Shown here piece after piece: positions 1 through 9,441 of a DNA stretch of 64,000 nt. How positions within the stretch are numbered: the stretch's first letter is position 1; each line of letters begins with the position of its first letter. The notes under the pieces are model-generated. The model saw only the letters and a program-made list of their open reading frames with translations. It was not told where the DNA came from and ran no database searches. The stretch is taken from contig NZ_JAIVLF010000001.1 in assembly GCF_020524485.1 (NCBI RefSeq), positions 186,001 to 250,000 of the forward strand, given 5' to 3'. Position numbers and translations under genes: made by a program. Source of the DNA: Novosphingobium profundi (GTDB lineage: Bacteria > Pseudomonadota > Alphaproteobacteria > Sphingomonadales > Sphingomonadaceae).

Positions 1-1038
1 GTACTTTTGCGGCGTGGTTCCAGTCCAGCGCTTGAAGGCCCGGCCAAAGCTGGTCTGCTCGCCATAGCCCAGCCACTCGGCAATCTCGTCGAGGCTGGCA
101 TCGGGGCGGCGCAGGTAGCTCTCGGCAAGCGTGCGCCGCACGTCCTCGACCATCGCGCTGAACGAGGTCTGCTCCTCGGCAAGGCGGCCCTGGAGCGTGC
201 GGACCGAGACCGCGAAGCGCTCAGCGGCGCGCTCGATCGTGCAGTGCCCCTTGGGCAGGTCGCCGCGGATGTAGTCGCGCACGCGCTGGGTGAAGGTGAT
301 CCGGTTCGCAGAGCGGACGCGGTCAAGGTAGCCGCCGAGCAGGCGGTAGAGGAGCCGGTTGCTGCTGGCGAGCGGCAGGTCGAGATGGGCGCGCTGGAAG
401 CCGATGGCGTTGACCGGCGCGCGCACGTGCAGGCGGCAGCCGACCACGCGCTCGATCTCCGCGACGTCGCAGGGGCGCGGATCGATGGCGAGCTGGACAT
501 AGCGCGGCGTGAAGTCCGCCCCCCCCAGCTGGCGCAGCAGCTTCATCTGCAGCACCACGGCCTGCAGGTTGGCCTGGTCGTTGATGCCAAGGTCATGGAC
601 GACGCCCCAGCGCAGTTCCGCGCTGCGCTCGCCCTCTACCAGTTCGGGAGCGGCTTCAGGCGAGTGGATGATGGGCAGGTAGCTGACAAGCGCGTCGATG
701 GCGGTGCGCAGGTCCGCTGCGGCACGGGCGAGCGCGGTGATGCAGCCGAACACCTCGGCGTCCTGACCTTGCGCGAAGTGCAGCCCGAACAGCGGATCCT
801 CGAACAGGGAGCTGCAGTATTCGAAGGTGTCGACCAGCGCCTGCGCGCCGACGTGGCTGTCGGGATCGCCCAGCGCGCGCATGTCGATCCCGGTACGCTC
901 GAGGATGGCGCGGGCATCGCGCCCGCGCCCCCGCGCGAAATCGGAAAAGCCGCGCAGGTTCGCCGCACGCATCTGGCCTTTGCCGGGTACCGCATCGAGC
1001 GGGCCTTCGAGGCCGTAGAAGATCGCATCCTCGCTCAT
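1..1038 (-). CDS. AraC-family transcriptional regulator (C-terminus cut by window edge)
   Basis: The reverse strand reads open from an ATG at 1038 to the window edge, giving 346 residues without a stop. The N-terminal two thirds resemble the Arabinose_bd ligand/effector domain, with the family-typical DPLFGLHFAQGQ near residue 85. The end carries a two-helix AraC DNA-binding domain: the first helix-turn-helix lies around SVRTLQGRLAEEQTSF and the second around EIAEWLGYGEQTSFGRAFKR, running into the usual W-x-G-x-x-P-x-x-Y. Only a few C-terminal residues can be missing. It diverges from the crotonase-fold gene at 1174, so control of the neighbouring catabolic genes is a reasonable inference. 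The ligand is unknown. Confidence 0.88.
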   Translation of the reverse strand, partial: MSEDAIFYGLEGPLDAVPGKGQMRAANLRGFSDFARGRGRDARAILERTGIDMRALGDPDSHVGAQALVDTFEYCSSLFEDPLFGLHFAQGQDAEVFGCITALARAAADLRTAIDALVSYLPIIHSPEAAPELVEGERSAELRWGVVHDLGINDQANLQAVVLQMKLLRQLGGADFTPRYVQLAIDPRPCDVAEIERVVGCRLHVRAPVNAIGFQRAHLDLPLASSNRLLYRLLGGYLDRVRSANRITFTQRVRDYIRGDLPKGHCTIERAAERFAVSVRTLQGRLAEEQTSFSAMVEDVRRTLAESYLRRPDASLDEIAEWLGYGEQTSFGRAFKRWTGTTPQKY

Positions 1039-1173
1039 CGAGCGTGCAATTCTACGCCGCCAGGCGCGCGGGGTCCAACACCGATGACACTGCACGGGCG
1101 ATGAGTTGGTGTGCTGCTGGGCAGCCGGATACGGCGCTGGCAGCGTGGTGCCACGCGAACGGGAGAGAGCCTA

Positions 1174-2160
1174 ATGGCCGAAATGAAGACACCCCAGGAA
1201 CACCGCGAGGCCGCACGCGCCTACGTGCGCTACGAAAAGGACACCGAGCGCCGCATCGCGACGCTGACGCTGGTGCGCCCGGCGCGCGGCAACGCGACCA
1301 CGATCGGCATGCGCATGCTCTATGCCGACTACGTCCACCGCGCCAATGTCGATGATGAGGTGAAGGTCCTCGTCATTCGCGGCGAGGGGGAGGACCTGGG
1401 CACCGGAGGCGACCTGGATGAGCACGGCGACATGTACCTCAACCCCAAGGACGGGGAGAGCTTCCTGCCCGACCTGGAGATCGACCCGGACGAGGACGTC
1501 GCCTGGCCGCCGCCGGGGTCCTACCGCCACCTCCACTCGCTGACCGACTATTACACGCGCGCGGCCGCAGGGCAGCGCCCGCTCCAGGAATTCAAGAAGA
1601 TCAGCATCGTCGAGGCCAAGGGATACTGCTACGGCTGGCATTTCTACCAGTGCGGGGATGCCGATATGGTGATCGCCTCGGACGATGCACTCTTCGGGCA
1701 CCCCTCGTTCCGTTATGCGGGCTGGGGGCCGCGCATGTGGAGCTGGCTGGAGACGATGGGCTACCGCAAGTTCGTCGAGATGGTCTTTACAGGGCGTCCC
1801 TTCACGGCCGACGAGATGGCGGACTGTAATTTCGTCAACTCGGTCGTGCCGCGCGCAGACCTCGAGGCCGAGGTCGCCAAGTACGCCGATGCCTGTTCGC
1901 GCTCGCGCCCGCTCGACGTGGTGGTGGCGCAAAAGACCTTCTTCGAGGCCTACAAACAGTACCGGGGCGAGTACCTGGGAAGCCTGCTTACCGGCTGGCT
2001 GGAGGGGATGTTGCCCGCCATGAAGCCGGACCGCGAGACGGGCGTGGACCTGGGCGGGGATGCCTTTGCGGGGGGCATCGCCAGGACGGTCAAGAACAAC
2101 GACCTCAACTATCCTCCTGAATGGCGGCTCAGCCGCAAGGGGCGCGCGGCCAAGGAATGA
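1174..2160 (+). CDS. Crotonase-superfamily (enoyl-CoA hydratase/isomerase-like) protein with atypical active site
   Basis: A 328-residue protein with the crotonase fold. The oxyanion-hole segment (GEGEDLGTGGDL, about 71-81) is followed by a roughly 50-residue insertion, then the second core strand KGYCYGWHFYQCGDAD (149-164) and FGHPSFRYAG. The ATG at 1174 follows GGGAGAGAGC, a good ribosome site, and the frame upstream looks non-coding. The two glutamates of classical enoyl-CoA hydratases align with Tyr158 and Ser178, so simple hydration is doubtful. A CoA-thioester isomerase, hydrolase or ring-opening role is possible. It lies between two AraC genes and just upstream of the large catabolic operon. 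Superfamily membership is secure; the reaction is not. Confidence 0.85.
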   Translation: MAEMKTPQEHREAARAYVRYEKDTERRIATLTLVRPARGNATTIGMRMLYADYVHRANVDDEVKVLVIRGEGEDLGTGGDLDEHGDMYLNPKDGESFLPDLEIDPDEDVAWPPPGSYRHLHSLTDYYTRAAAGQRPLQEFKKISIVEAKGYCYGWHFYQCGDADMVIASDDALFGHPSFRYAGWGPRMWSWLETMGYRKFVEMVFTGRPFTADEMADCNFVNSVVPRADLEAEVAKYADACSRSRPLDVVVAQKTFFEAYKQYRGEYLGSLLTGWLEGMLPAMKPDRETGVDLGGDAFAGGIARTVKNNDLNYPPEWRLSRKGRAAKE

Positions 2161-2323
2161 TCGGCGCAGTTCCGGGCGCCTTGCTCCGCCGGCCTTGCGT
2201 GCGCGATCTTGCGCAGATTGTCGAAGCCCTTGCGCCTGCGGTCAGGCGCTGCGCTGCGGCCCTGGCCTAGGGTCGGGGCAGTGGACCAGGGCGCCAAGAT
2301 CCGGTCCCGACGGGAGAACGGGT

Positions 2324-3355
2324 ATGCCCGAGACGCTCTTTGCGCTCGATGCGGACAATTACCGCGACTGCCAGAACATGTTTCGCGGGCCAGGCCGCAG
2401 CGAATATTATGACGGCGACTTCTGGATCGATGAGACGATGCCGGTCGAGGTGTGCGCCCGCAAGCGCGCGAGCGGCAGTTGCACGATCATCGAGACACGC
2501 GCAGCGACGCGCCAGTTCTTTCGCCGCACGCAGCGCCATATCCGCACGAATGCCAGCGATCTCAGTGTCCTGTGGTTTGTGCGCAAGGGGCGCCTCAAGT
2601 ATTCCAACCGGCAGGGGCGTCTGACCATCGCACCGGGTGGGTTTCTGCTGACCCGGTCGATGTCGCCGTTCTTCATCGAGCTCGAACCGCAGGCGGGCGA
2701 AGGGCTCGACGTCCTGCACATGACGGTGCCGACCCATGTCCTGCGCGGATTTCTGCGCGGCGAAGTGGAGGATTGCGCGGCCCTGGATGCCGAATGCCGC
2801 GCGGTCGCAAGTGCGGGCTCGATCCTCGCGCAGGTCTTCGAGGAGGGCGATGCCCTTGGCGAAGACGCCATGCAGCTCCTGATCGAAACCGCCTGCCGCC
2901 TGATCGGACTTGCCCTCGACGAGGAGGCTAGGGCGCGCCCAGCGCGCCGCACGCTCAGTGAGCAGCGGCTGGACGATGTCCTGCGTTTTATCGAGATCCA
3001 CCTCTCCGACCCAAACCTGTGCATGGCTATGGTGGGTGAGGGGTGTGCGCTCAGCCCGCGCTATCTTTCGCTCCTGCTCCAGGGCACCGGGCAGACGTTC
3101 TCCGAGCTGGTTTGGTCGAAGCGGCTGGAGATGGCAAAGGAATGGCTGGGCCGCAGCGATCCGCGCGCGGTTGCGATCAGCGAGGTCGCCTACGGGGTCG
3201 GCTTCAAGAGCACTGCCCATTTCAGTCGCAAGTTCAAACAGGTCTTCGGCCTCAATCCGCGCGATTACCGGGAGCGTGAGGGCGCGGGGCGCTCGGCGCG
3301 CGCAGGGACTTCCCGCCCGCCGCACTCCCTCGCTGTCGGGGCGACGCTGCAGTGA
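2324..3355 (+). CDS. AraC-family transcriptional regulator
   Basis: A 343-residue regulator. The N-terminal half (to about residue 210) looks like the AraC-binding-like cupin domain, including a segment around VLWFVRKGRLKYSNRQG. The C-terminal 100 residues form the AraC helix-turn-helix domain, with MVGEGCALSPRYLSLLLQG as the first reading helix and AYGVGFKSTAHFSRKFKQVF as the second, then the P-R-D-Y end motif. The ATG at 2324 follows GGGAGAACGGGT. The stop lies 7 bases before the GTG of the indolepyruvate-oxidoreductase-like gene, so regulator and enzyme are probably co-transcribed. Its N-terminal domain differs from that of the AraC protein at the left edge, so the two probably sense different ligands. 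Confidence 0.88.
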   Translation: MPETLFALDADNYRDCQNMFRGPGRSEYYDGDFWIDETMPVEVCARKRASGSCTIIETRAATRQFFRRTQRHIRTNASDLSVLWFVRKGRLKYSNRQGRLTIAPGGFLLTRSMSPFFIELEPQAGEGLDVLHMTVPTHVLRGFLRGEVEDCAALDAECRAVASAGSILAQVFEEGDALGEDAMQLLIETACRLIGLALDEEARARPARRTLSEQRLDDVLRFIEIHLSDPNLCMAMVGEGCALSPRYLSLLLQGTGQTFSELVWSKRLEMAKEWLGRSDPRAVAISEVAYGVGFKSTAHFSRKFKQVFGLNPRDYREREGAGRSARAGTSRPPHSLAVGATLQ

Positions 3356-3362
3356 GGCCCGC

Positions 3363-6300
3363 GTGACCAAGAGCGTCACCACGCTCACCGACAAGTATGT
3401 CGAGGAGAGCGGGCGCATCCAGATCGGCGCCTTGCAGGCCTATGTGCGCCTCCTGCTCGACCAGGCGCGGCGCGACCGGGACGAGGGGGTGGCGAGTGCG
3501 GGCTATGTGACCGGCTACAGGGGCTCGCCGGTGACGACGCTCGACGCGCAACTCTGGGGCGCGGGCGAATTGCTGGCCGAACATGACATCCGTTTCGAGC
3601 CGGGCCTCAACGAGGAATTGGCCGCGACTTCGCTGCGCGGCGCGCAGCAGCTGGGCTGGTTCGGCACGCCGCGTGTCGAGGGGGTCTTCGCGCTGTGGTA
3701 CGCCAAGGGCATTGGTGTCGACCGCGCGCACGAGGCGATCAAGCTGGGCAACCTGGAAGGCGCAGCGCACCGGGGCGGCGTGCTTCTGCTGGCGGGCGAT
3801 GACCATGCGGCCAAAAGCTCGGCCAGCGCGCACCAGTCCGACCAGAACCTGGCCGCGGCCTTCGTGCCCACGCTCTATCCCGCCACCAACGGCGAGATCC
3901 TCGCCTATGGGCAGTACGGTTGGGCACTTTCGCGCCATTCCGGGCTCTACTGCGGGATGAAGGCGGTAACTGACACGCTCGATCTGACGGCCAGTGTAGA
4001 TCTGCCGGGCTGGACCTTCCCCATCCATATCCCGAACGCGCTCGGCCCGGTCCGCAATTTGCGCGAAGGCATGTCCGCGCTGGAACAGGAAGCGCTGACG
4101 GTGCGCCATCGCCTGCCCGCGGCGCAAGCCTTTGTGCGCGCGAACCGGCTTGACCGGGTGACGCATGGGCACGCCGACACGCGCGGAGGGCTTGTCATCG
4201 TGACGGCGGGCAAGGCCTGGCTTGATACCGCGCAGGCGCTGCTCGATCTTGGCCTCGATGCGGCGCGGTGCCGGGAACTGGGTATCACCGTCCTGAAACT
4301 CGCGCTGACCTGGCCGGTCGATCCCGAGATCGTGAAGCATGTCTGCGCACCTGCGCGCGAAGTCCTGGTGATCGAGGAGAAGCGCGGCTGGATCGAGGAC
4401 CAGATCGCGCGGATCCTCTACGGCGCATCGCAGGCTCCTGCGCTTTCGGGCAAGACCGATCCGCAGGGCAGGCCCCTGCTGCGCGCCGAGGGCGTGCTGG
4501 ACCCGAGCCAGGTGCGCGCCGGGCTGGTCAGGCGATTGCGGGATCTGGGCCGCAGCGATGCACCGCTGGATGCGCAGGCCGAGGCCCTGGCGGCAGCCGA
4601 CGGGCGCGCGCAAGGCCTGTCGATGGTCGCGGCGCGTCCGGCCTACTTCTGCTCGGGCTGTCCCCACAACCGCAGCACCCAAGTTCCCGAGGGCAGTTCG
4701 GCGATGGGGGCGACCGGATGCCATGGCCTTGCCCACTACATGCCCGGCCGCCGCACGATGCAGACGGTGGGCATGGGGAGCGAGGGCACGCCCTGGATTG
4801 CCGCGCAGCATTTCGTCGACACCCCGCACTATTTCCAGAACCTGGGCGATGGCACGTTCACCCATTCCGGGCTGCTGGCGATCCGCGCCTCGGTCGCGGC
4901 GAAGAGCGCGGTCACCTACAAGATCCTCTACAACGATGCCGTCGCGATGACCGGGGGGCAGCCGATGGAGGGGGGCCTCACCCCGCAGCAGATCGTGCGC
5001 GAACTGGTGACAGAAGGCGTCGATCCGGTCGTGGTCGTGAGCGAGGCGCCCGAGGCCTTCGCGCGCGATGGTCTGCCTGCCAAGGTGCGCGTCCTCCACC
5101 GCGACGAGCTGGAACGCGTGCAGCGAGACCTGCGCGAGGTGAAGGGCACCTCGGCGATCCTCTACGAGCAGACCTGCGCCAACGAGAAGCGCCGCCGCCG
5201 CAAGCGCGGCCAGCTCGCCGATCCCGATAGACGCCTCTTCATCAACGCGGCGGTGTGCGAGGGCTGCGGTGATTGCTCGGTTCAGTCCAACTGCCTCAGC
5301 ATCGAGCCGGTCGAAACCGAATGGGGCCGCAAGCGCCGCATCAACCAGTCGACCTGCAACAAGGACTTCAGTTGCATTAAGGGCTTTTGCCCCTCCTTCG
5401 TGACCGTGGAGGGTGGGCGCCCGGCCAGGCGCATGGCGGACCTCGCCGGGCTTGAGGACGAGCTTGCGGCCCTGCCCGAACCGGCGCGCGTGTCGTGCGC
5501 GCAGGGCTTCGACATGCTCGTCACCGGGATTGGCGGGACAGGTGTTCTCACCGTTGGTGCGGTTTTGGCGATGGCCGCACAGATCGAGGGCAAGGCGGCG
5601 AGCCTCCTCGACATGACCGGCATGGCGCAAAAGGGCGGCGCGGTCGTCAGCCACCTGCGCATCGCGCCCGAGCCTGCGCAGATCCCCTGCGCGCGGGTCG
5701 GTACCGAGCAGGCCGACGTTATCCTCGCCTGTGATCTCGTCGTGGCGAGTGCGCCCGACGTGCGGCGCGCACAGGGGCCCGGGACCACGCTGGTCGCCAA
5801 CGAGGATGTCGCGCCCACGGCCGAGTTCCAGACCAACTCCGGCCTCGACCTGTCGGCGGCGCGCTTCCTCTCCGCGCTGGAGCAGAGGGGCGATCCCGCG
5901 CGCGCCTTTGCGGTGCACGCGGGCGAACTGGCGAGCGCGCTCCTGGGCGATGCGATCTTCACCAATTTCTTCATGGTCGGCTATACGGCGCAGAAGGGCC
6001 TCCTGCCCGTTTCCTTGGCCGCGATCGAGGAGGCGCTGGCCCTGAACGGCACGGCGGTTGCGGCCAATTGCAAGGCGCTTGCGCTGGGCCGGTTGGCCGC
6101 GCACGATCCGGGCCGTCTGGAGCGTCTGGCAGGCCTGTCGGACACGGGCCGGGACGAGCCGGAGACGCTGGAGGCGGTCCTCGACCGCCGTGCGGGGCAT
6201 CTCGAGGCCTATCAGGATGCGGCCTACGCGCGCGCCTATCGGGAGAAGATGGCGGACCTGCGCGCCGGGATTTCGCCGGAGGCCGGGGACGCGGGGGACA

Positions 6301-6854
6301 GGTTCCTGTGCACGGCCGCGCGCCAGCTCGCCCGGCTCATGGCCTACAAGGACGAGTACGAGGTCGCCCGGCTCTACACCCGGCCCGAATTTGCGCGCTC
6401 TGTGGACGCGGCGTTCGACGGGGACGTGCGCATTGCGCTCAACCTGGCGCCGCCCTTCCTGCCGCTGGGCCGTGACCGCAAGACCGGACGACCGCGCAAG
6501 ATCCGCCTCGGGTCCTGGATATTCCCACCGCTGCGTCTGTTGGCGCGCGGGAAACGCCTGCGCGGTGGGCCTTTCGATCCCTTTGGCTACAGCGCCGAGC
6601 GGCGGGCGGAGCGCGCTCTGGTGCAGGAGTACGGGGCACTCCTGCTCGAACTGGCGCAAGGGCTGAGCGTGCAGAATGCCGCGCTTGCCATCGAGATCGC
6701 CGAGAGCGTGAGCCGCGTGCGTGGCTACGGTCCGGTGAAGGAGGAAAGCATCGCCGCGTGGCGCGGGCTCGTCGCTCGCACGCTGCCTGAGTTCAGGGAT
6801 CGGGCGAGCGATGCTTGCGCTCCGGGCGAGGCCATTGGCGAGGTCATCGCCTAG
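3363..6854 (+). CDS. Indolepyruvate ferredoxin oxidoreductase-family protein, fused alpha/beta/gamma type
   Basis: This family oxidatively decarboxylates 2-oxoacids to acyl-CoA with thiamine diphosphate and Fe-S clusters. The chain is 1163 residues from a GTG preceded by GAGG. An N-terminal pyrimidine-binding region is followed by a TPP-binding region (Gly-Asp-Gly at 495-497, then NDAVAMTGGQ). The Fe-S segment has Cys632, 635, 638 and 644, plus Cys665, 671 and 676. A POR-gamma domain starts near 720 (GIGGTGVLTVG), and a long C-terminal extension typical of the single-chain family follows. The separate IorA and IorB subunits of archaea are joined here. It starts the operon with a Rieske oxygenase, dehydratase and acyl-CoA synthetase, so it probably acts on a 2-oxoacid catabolic intermediate rather than indolepyruvate. 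Confidence 0.88.
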   Translation: MTKSVTTLTDKYVEESGRIQIGALQAYVRLLLDQARRDRDEGVASAGYVTGYRGSPVTTLDAQLWGAGELLAEHDIRFEPGLNEELAATSLRGAQQLGWFGTPRVEGVFALWYAKGIGVDRAHEAIKLGNLEGAAHRGGVLLLAGDDHAAKSSASAHQSDQNLAAAFVPTLYPATNGEILAYGQYGWALSRHSGLYCGMKAVTDTLDLTASVDLPGWTFPIHIPNALGPVRNLREGMSALEQEALTVRHRLPAAQAFVRANRLDRVTHGHADTRGGLVIVTAGKAWLDTAQALLDLGLDAARCRELGITVLKLALTWPVDPEIVKHVCAPAREVLVIEEKRGWIEDQIARILYGASQAPALSGKTDPQGRPLLRAEGVLDPSQVRAGLVRRLRDLGRSDAPLDAQAEALAAADGRAQGLSMVAARPAYFCSGCPHNRSTQVPEGSSAMGATGCHGLAHYMPGRRTMQTVGMGSEGTPWIAAQHFVDTPHYFQNLGDGTFTHSGLLAIRASVAAKSAVTYKILYNDAVAMTGGQPMEGGLTPQQIVRELVTEGVDPVVVVSEAPEAFARDGLPAKVRVLHRDELERVQRDLREVKGTSAILYEQTCANEKRRRRKRGQLADPDRRLFINAAVCEGCGDCSVQSNCLSIEPVETEWGRKRRINQSTCNKDFSCIKGFCPSFVTVEGGRPARRMADLAGLEDELAALPEPARVSCAQGFDMLVTGIGGTGVLTVGAVLAMAAQIEGKAASLLDMTGMAQKGGAVVSHLRIAPEPAQIPCARVGTEQADVILACDLVVASAPDVRRAQGPGTTLVANEDVAPTAEFQTNSGLDLSAARFLSALEQRGDPARAFAVHAGELASALLGDAIFTNFFMVGYTAQKGLLPVSLAAIEEALALNGTAVAANCKALALGRLAAHDPGRLERLAGLSDTGRDEPETLEAVLDRRAGHLEAYQDAAYARAYREKMADLRAGISPEAGDAGDRFLCTAARQLARLMAYKDEYEVARLYTRPEFARSVDAAFDGDVRIALNLAPPFLPLGRDRKTGRPRKIRLGSWIFPPLRLLARGKRLRGGPFDPFGYSAERRAERALVQEYGALLLELAQGLSVQNAALAIEIAESVSRVRGYGPVKEESIAAWRGLVARTLPEFRDRASDACAPGEAIGEVIA

Positions 6855-6895
6855 GTTCGGCAGGTCCCGGAGATGAAAACCGGAGAGGAAATGCG

Positions 6896-8233
6896 ATGAG
6901 CGTGCAGGCAAGCGTCGAGAAGCGGTTGATCGACCGCGCGGTCCGCATCGGGAACGAGGCCTATGTCTCCCCCGACTACGCGCGGGCCGAGGCCGAGCGG
7001 CTCTGGCCGCGGGTTTGGCAGATAGCCTGCCGCGAGGAGGAGATCGCGGCGCCCGGGGACTACGTCACTTATGACATCGCCGAGGACTCGGTCATCGTCG
7101 TGCGCGGGCAGGACGGGGAAATCCGCGCCTTTCACAACCTGTGCCGCCACCGTGGGCGACGCCTGACCGAAGGCTGCGGCAACAAGAAGGGCTTTACCTG
7201 TCCCTTCCACGCCTGGAGCTGGGACCTGTCGGGCGCGTGCCTTGGCATGACGCGGGGCGAGGCCTGGGACGGGGCGCTCGGCAAGGAGGACGTGCCGCTC
7301 CTGAAAGTGCGCGCGGCGACCTGGGGCGGGTGGGTCTTTGTGACGATGGACGAGGATGCACCGCCGCTCGCCGATTACCTGGGCGAGGTGGCGAGCAACC
7401 TGGCTCCGTTCGAATTTGGCAAGATGCGCTATCGCTGGCGCCAGTACCTGCACTTTCCCTGCAACTGGAAAGTCGCCATCGAGGCCTTCAACGAGGGCTA
7501 TCATGTTGCAGGCACCCACCCGCAACTGACCAAGTTTTCGGTCAAGCCGACCTGGAGCGATGCCTGGGGCCTGCACGGGGTGTTCGGCTCGGCTGCGCGC
7601 GAAGGCTCGGGCGGCGCAAGCAGCGGGGCGGCCGGCGCGGCGGACATGCGCGAGGGGCTCAAGCACTCGCTCAACCAGCTGTGGGAGGAAGTGAACGCGA
7701 CGACCACGCAGACCATGGTCGATGTCGCCAATCTCCTGCCCAGCGAACTGCCCGAAGGTACCCCGCCCGGCGAGGTGCAGATGCACCTCATGAAGCGCAC
7801 GATCGAGGAGGACGCCAAGCGCGGCGTGCTCTGGCCCCAGATCGACCCGGCCCATTTCGCCAAGGTCGGCAATGTCCTGCACATCTTTCCCAACACCGTG
7901 ATCGTGCATGGCCCGGTCTTCGCACTGTGTTACCGCGCACGGCCCTGCGGCGAGGACCCCAACCGCTGCATCTTCGAGGTCTATACGCTCGAGAAGTTCC
8001 CCGAAGGCGAGGAGCCGCGGCCCGAGAACCTCTACCGCCCGGAAATGACCGAGGCGAACTGGCGCAAGGTCCTGTGCCAGGATTTCTCGAACATGGAGGC
8101 GGTCCAGCAGGGCCTACGTTCGCGCGCCTTTGCAGGGATCTACCCCAGTCCGGTCGAGGAAAAGGCCATCGTCAACTTCCACCGCGTGCTCGCTGACTAT
8201 GTCGGGCGCGGCGCTCCTGAACCCATCGATTGA
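6896..8233 (+). CDS. Rieske non-haem iron oxygenase, alpha subunit
   Basis: A 445-residue ring-hydroxylating oxygenase alpha subunit. The Rieske [2Fe-2S] ligands are Cys83, His85, Cys102 and His105. The catalytic domain has the bridging and iron-ligand region NWKVAIEAFNEGYH, with His203 and His208 as likely iron ligands, and a late acidic candidate near the NMEAVQQGLRS segment. The ATG at 6896 follows GGAGAGGAAATGCG; a competing ATG five bases upstream is out of frame. No beta subunit is encoded nearby, so it is probably a homo-oligomeric alpha-type enzyme. Residues about 240-252 are a Gly/Ser/Ala-rich insertion (GSGGASSGAAGAA). Electrons probably come from a ferredoxin in this region (11175 or 20039), but no reductase is in the window. 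Confidence 0.92.
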   Translation: MSVQASVEKRLIDRAVRIGNEAYVSPDYARAEAERLWPRVWQIACREEEIAAPGDYVTYDIAEDSVIVVRGQDGEIRAFHNLCRHRGRRLTEGCGNKKGFTCPFHAWSWDLSGACLGMTRGEAWDGALGKEDVPLLKVRAATWGGWVFVTMDEDAPPLADYLGEVASNLAPFEFGKMRYRWRQYLHFPCNWKVAIEAFNEGYHVAGTHPQLTKFSVKPTWSDAWGLHGVFGSAAREGSGGASSGAAGAADMREGLKHSLNQLWEEVNATTTQTMVDVANLLPSELPEGTPPGEVQMHLMKRTIEEDAKRGVLWPQIDPAHFAKVGNVLHIFPNTVIVHGPVFALCYRARPCGEDPNRCIFEVYTLEKFPEGEEPRPENLYRPEMTEANWRKVLCQDFSNMEAVQQGLRSRAFAGIYPSPVEEKAIVNFHRVLADYVGRGAPEPID

Positions 8234-8244
8234 AGGCACTGACC

Positions 8245-9441
8245 ATGGCGCAGACCAGCCCCGAGACCGACCTCATCCTCGATACCCGCGATGTCGACCG
8301 CTACGTCGGCAAGCAGGTCGTCTTTGCCGAGATGTGGGACCCTGCCAGCGCGACCGAGATCCGCCGCTGGGTCCAGGCGCTCGATTACGCGAACCCGCTC
8401 CATTACGACGAGGAAGCCGCGCGCGCCTCGCGATTTGGGGGGATCATCGCCCCGCAGAGCTTTACCGTCGCGATGGACTATGGCCACGGCTGCCATCCCT
8501 CGTGCATCGGCAACGTGCCGGGCACCCACCTCATCTTCGGGGGGGAGGAATGGTGGTTCTACGGCGGGCGCATCCGGCCCGGCGACTTCCTGCGTCAGGA
8601 ACGCTTCTTTGCCGGCTACAAGGTGAGTGACACCAGCTTTGCCGGGCCCACCATGTTCTCGGACGGGGACACCTATCATTACCGCGAGGACGGCACGCTC
8701 TTTGCCAAGGAACGCGCGACCTCGATCCGCTACCTGCGCGAAGAGGCCAACCGGCGCGGGGTCTATGGCAAGGAAAGCCGCGGGGTAAAAAGCTGGACCG
8801 CCGCCGAGATGGAGGAGATCGACCGCATCCGGCTCGACTGGATCCTTTCCAACCGTGAGGGCGCGACGCCCAACTGGCACGCGGTCACGGTGGGCGACAC
8901 GCTCCCGCGCCGGGTGATCGGTCCGCATACGCCGCTCACCTTCGGTTTCGAGTACCGCGCGCACCGCCAGAACATCTGGGGCACCTGGCGTTGGAACCCG
9001 CCCGAGGGGTATCAGGATCCGGCCAAGGAGAACGCCGGGTTCGACAAGGACATGACCTATGATTTCGAGGCGCAGAAGATCGATCCGCGCCAGAAGGACG
9101 GGCTCTATTACGGTCCCTCCAGTGGCCACCTGAACCCGGCCAAGGCCGAGAAGATCGGCATGGGCGGGACCTATGGTTACGGGGCCTCGATGAACGCGTG
9201 GCATCTTGACTACGTGGCCTACTGGGCCGGCCACGGGGGCTATGTCTGGCATTCGAAGACGCAGTTTCGCAAACCCGCCTTCGAAGGCGACGTCACCTTC
9301 TTCGAGGGCGAGGTTGTCGACAAGTTCGAGACCAGCGAATTCGGCATGCCGACGGTGCGCATCAAGACCCGCCTGACTACGCAGGACGGCGACACGATCC
9401 TGACCGGCAGCGCCGATGTCGCGCTGCCCCACGTGCGATGA
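8245..9441 (+). CDS. FAS1-like/MaoC-type dehydratase domain protein
   Basis: A 398-residue double hot-dog protein. The first half resembles the FAS1-like dehydratase (MaoC_dehydrat_N) domain: a YANPLHYDEEAAR segment at about 53-65, then SRFGGIIAPQSF. The C-terminal half has a second hot-dog stretch ending in VRIKTRLTTQDGDTILTGSA. Such proteins hydrate or dehydrate CoA-thioesters. It starts 11 bases after the Rieske oxygenase stop, and its own stop overlaps the next ATG by 4 bases (ATGA), so translation is coupled to the acyl-CoA synthetase. A TTG at 8230 would add five residues, but the ATG at 8245 is preferred. The specific substrate cannot be read from the sequence. Confidence 0.82.
   Translation: MAQTSPETDLILDTRDVDRYVGKQVVFAEMWDPASATEIRRWVQALDYANPLHYDEEAARASRFGGIIAPQSFTVAMDYGHGCHPSCIGNVPGTHLIFGGEEWWFYGGRIRPGDFLRQERFFAGYKVSDTSFAGPTMFSDGDTYHYREDGTLFAKERATSIRYLREEANRRGVYGKESRGVKSWTAAEMEEIDRIRLDWILSNREGATPNWHAVTVGDTLPRRVIGPHTPLTFGFEYRAHRQNIWGTWRWNPPEGYQDPAKENAGFDKDMTYDFEAQKIDPRQKDGLYYGPSSGHLNPAKAEKIGMGGTYGYGASMNAWHLDYVAYWAGHGGYVWHSKTQFRKPAFEGDVTFFEGEVVDKFETSEFGMPTVRIKTRLTTQDGDTILTGSADVALPHVR

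Noticed and set aside
7..1104. A 365-residue plus-strand frame at the left edge
   Set aside because: The minus strand in the same place encodes an AraC regulator with both helix-turn-helix motifs; the plus frame has none.
3252..6911. A 1219-residue open frame antisense to the indolepyruvate-oxidoreductase-like gene
   Set aside because: It is rich in Arg/Ala/His, has no domain motifs and mirrors a clear gene; GC-rich third positions keep the opposite frame free of stops.
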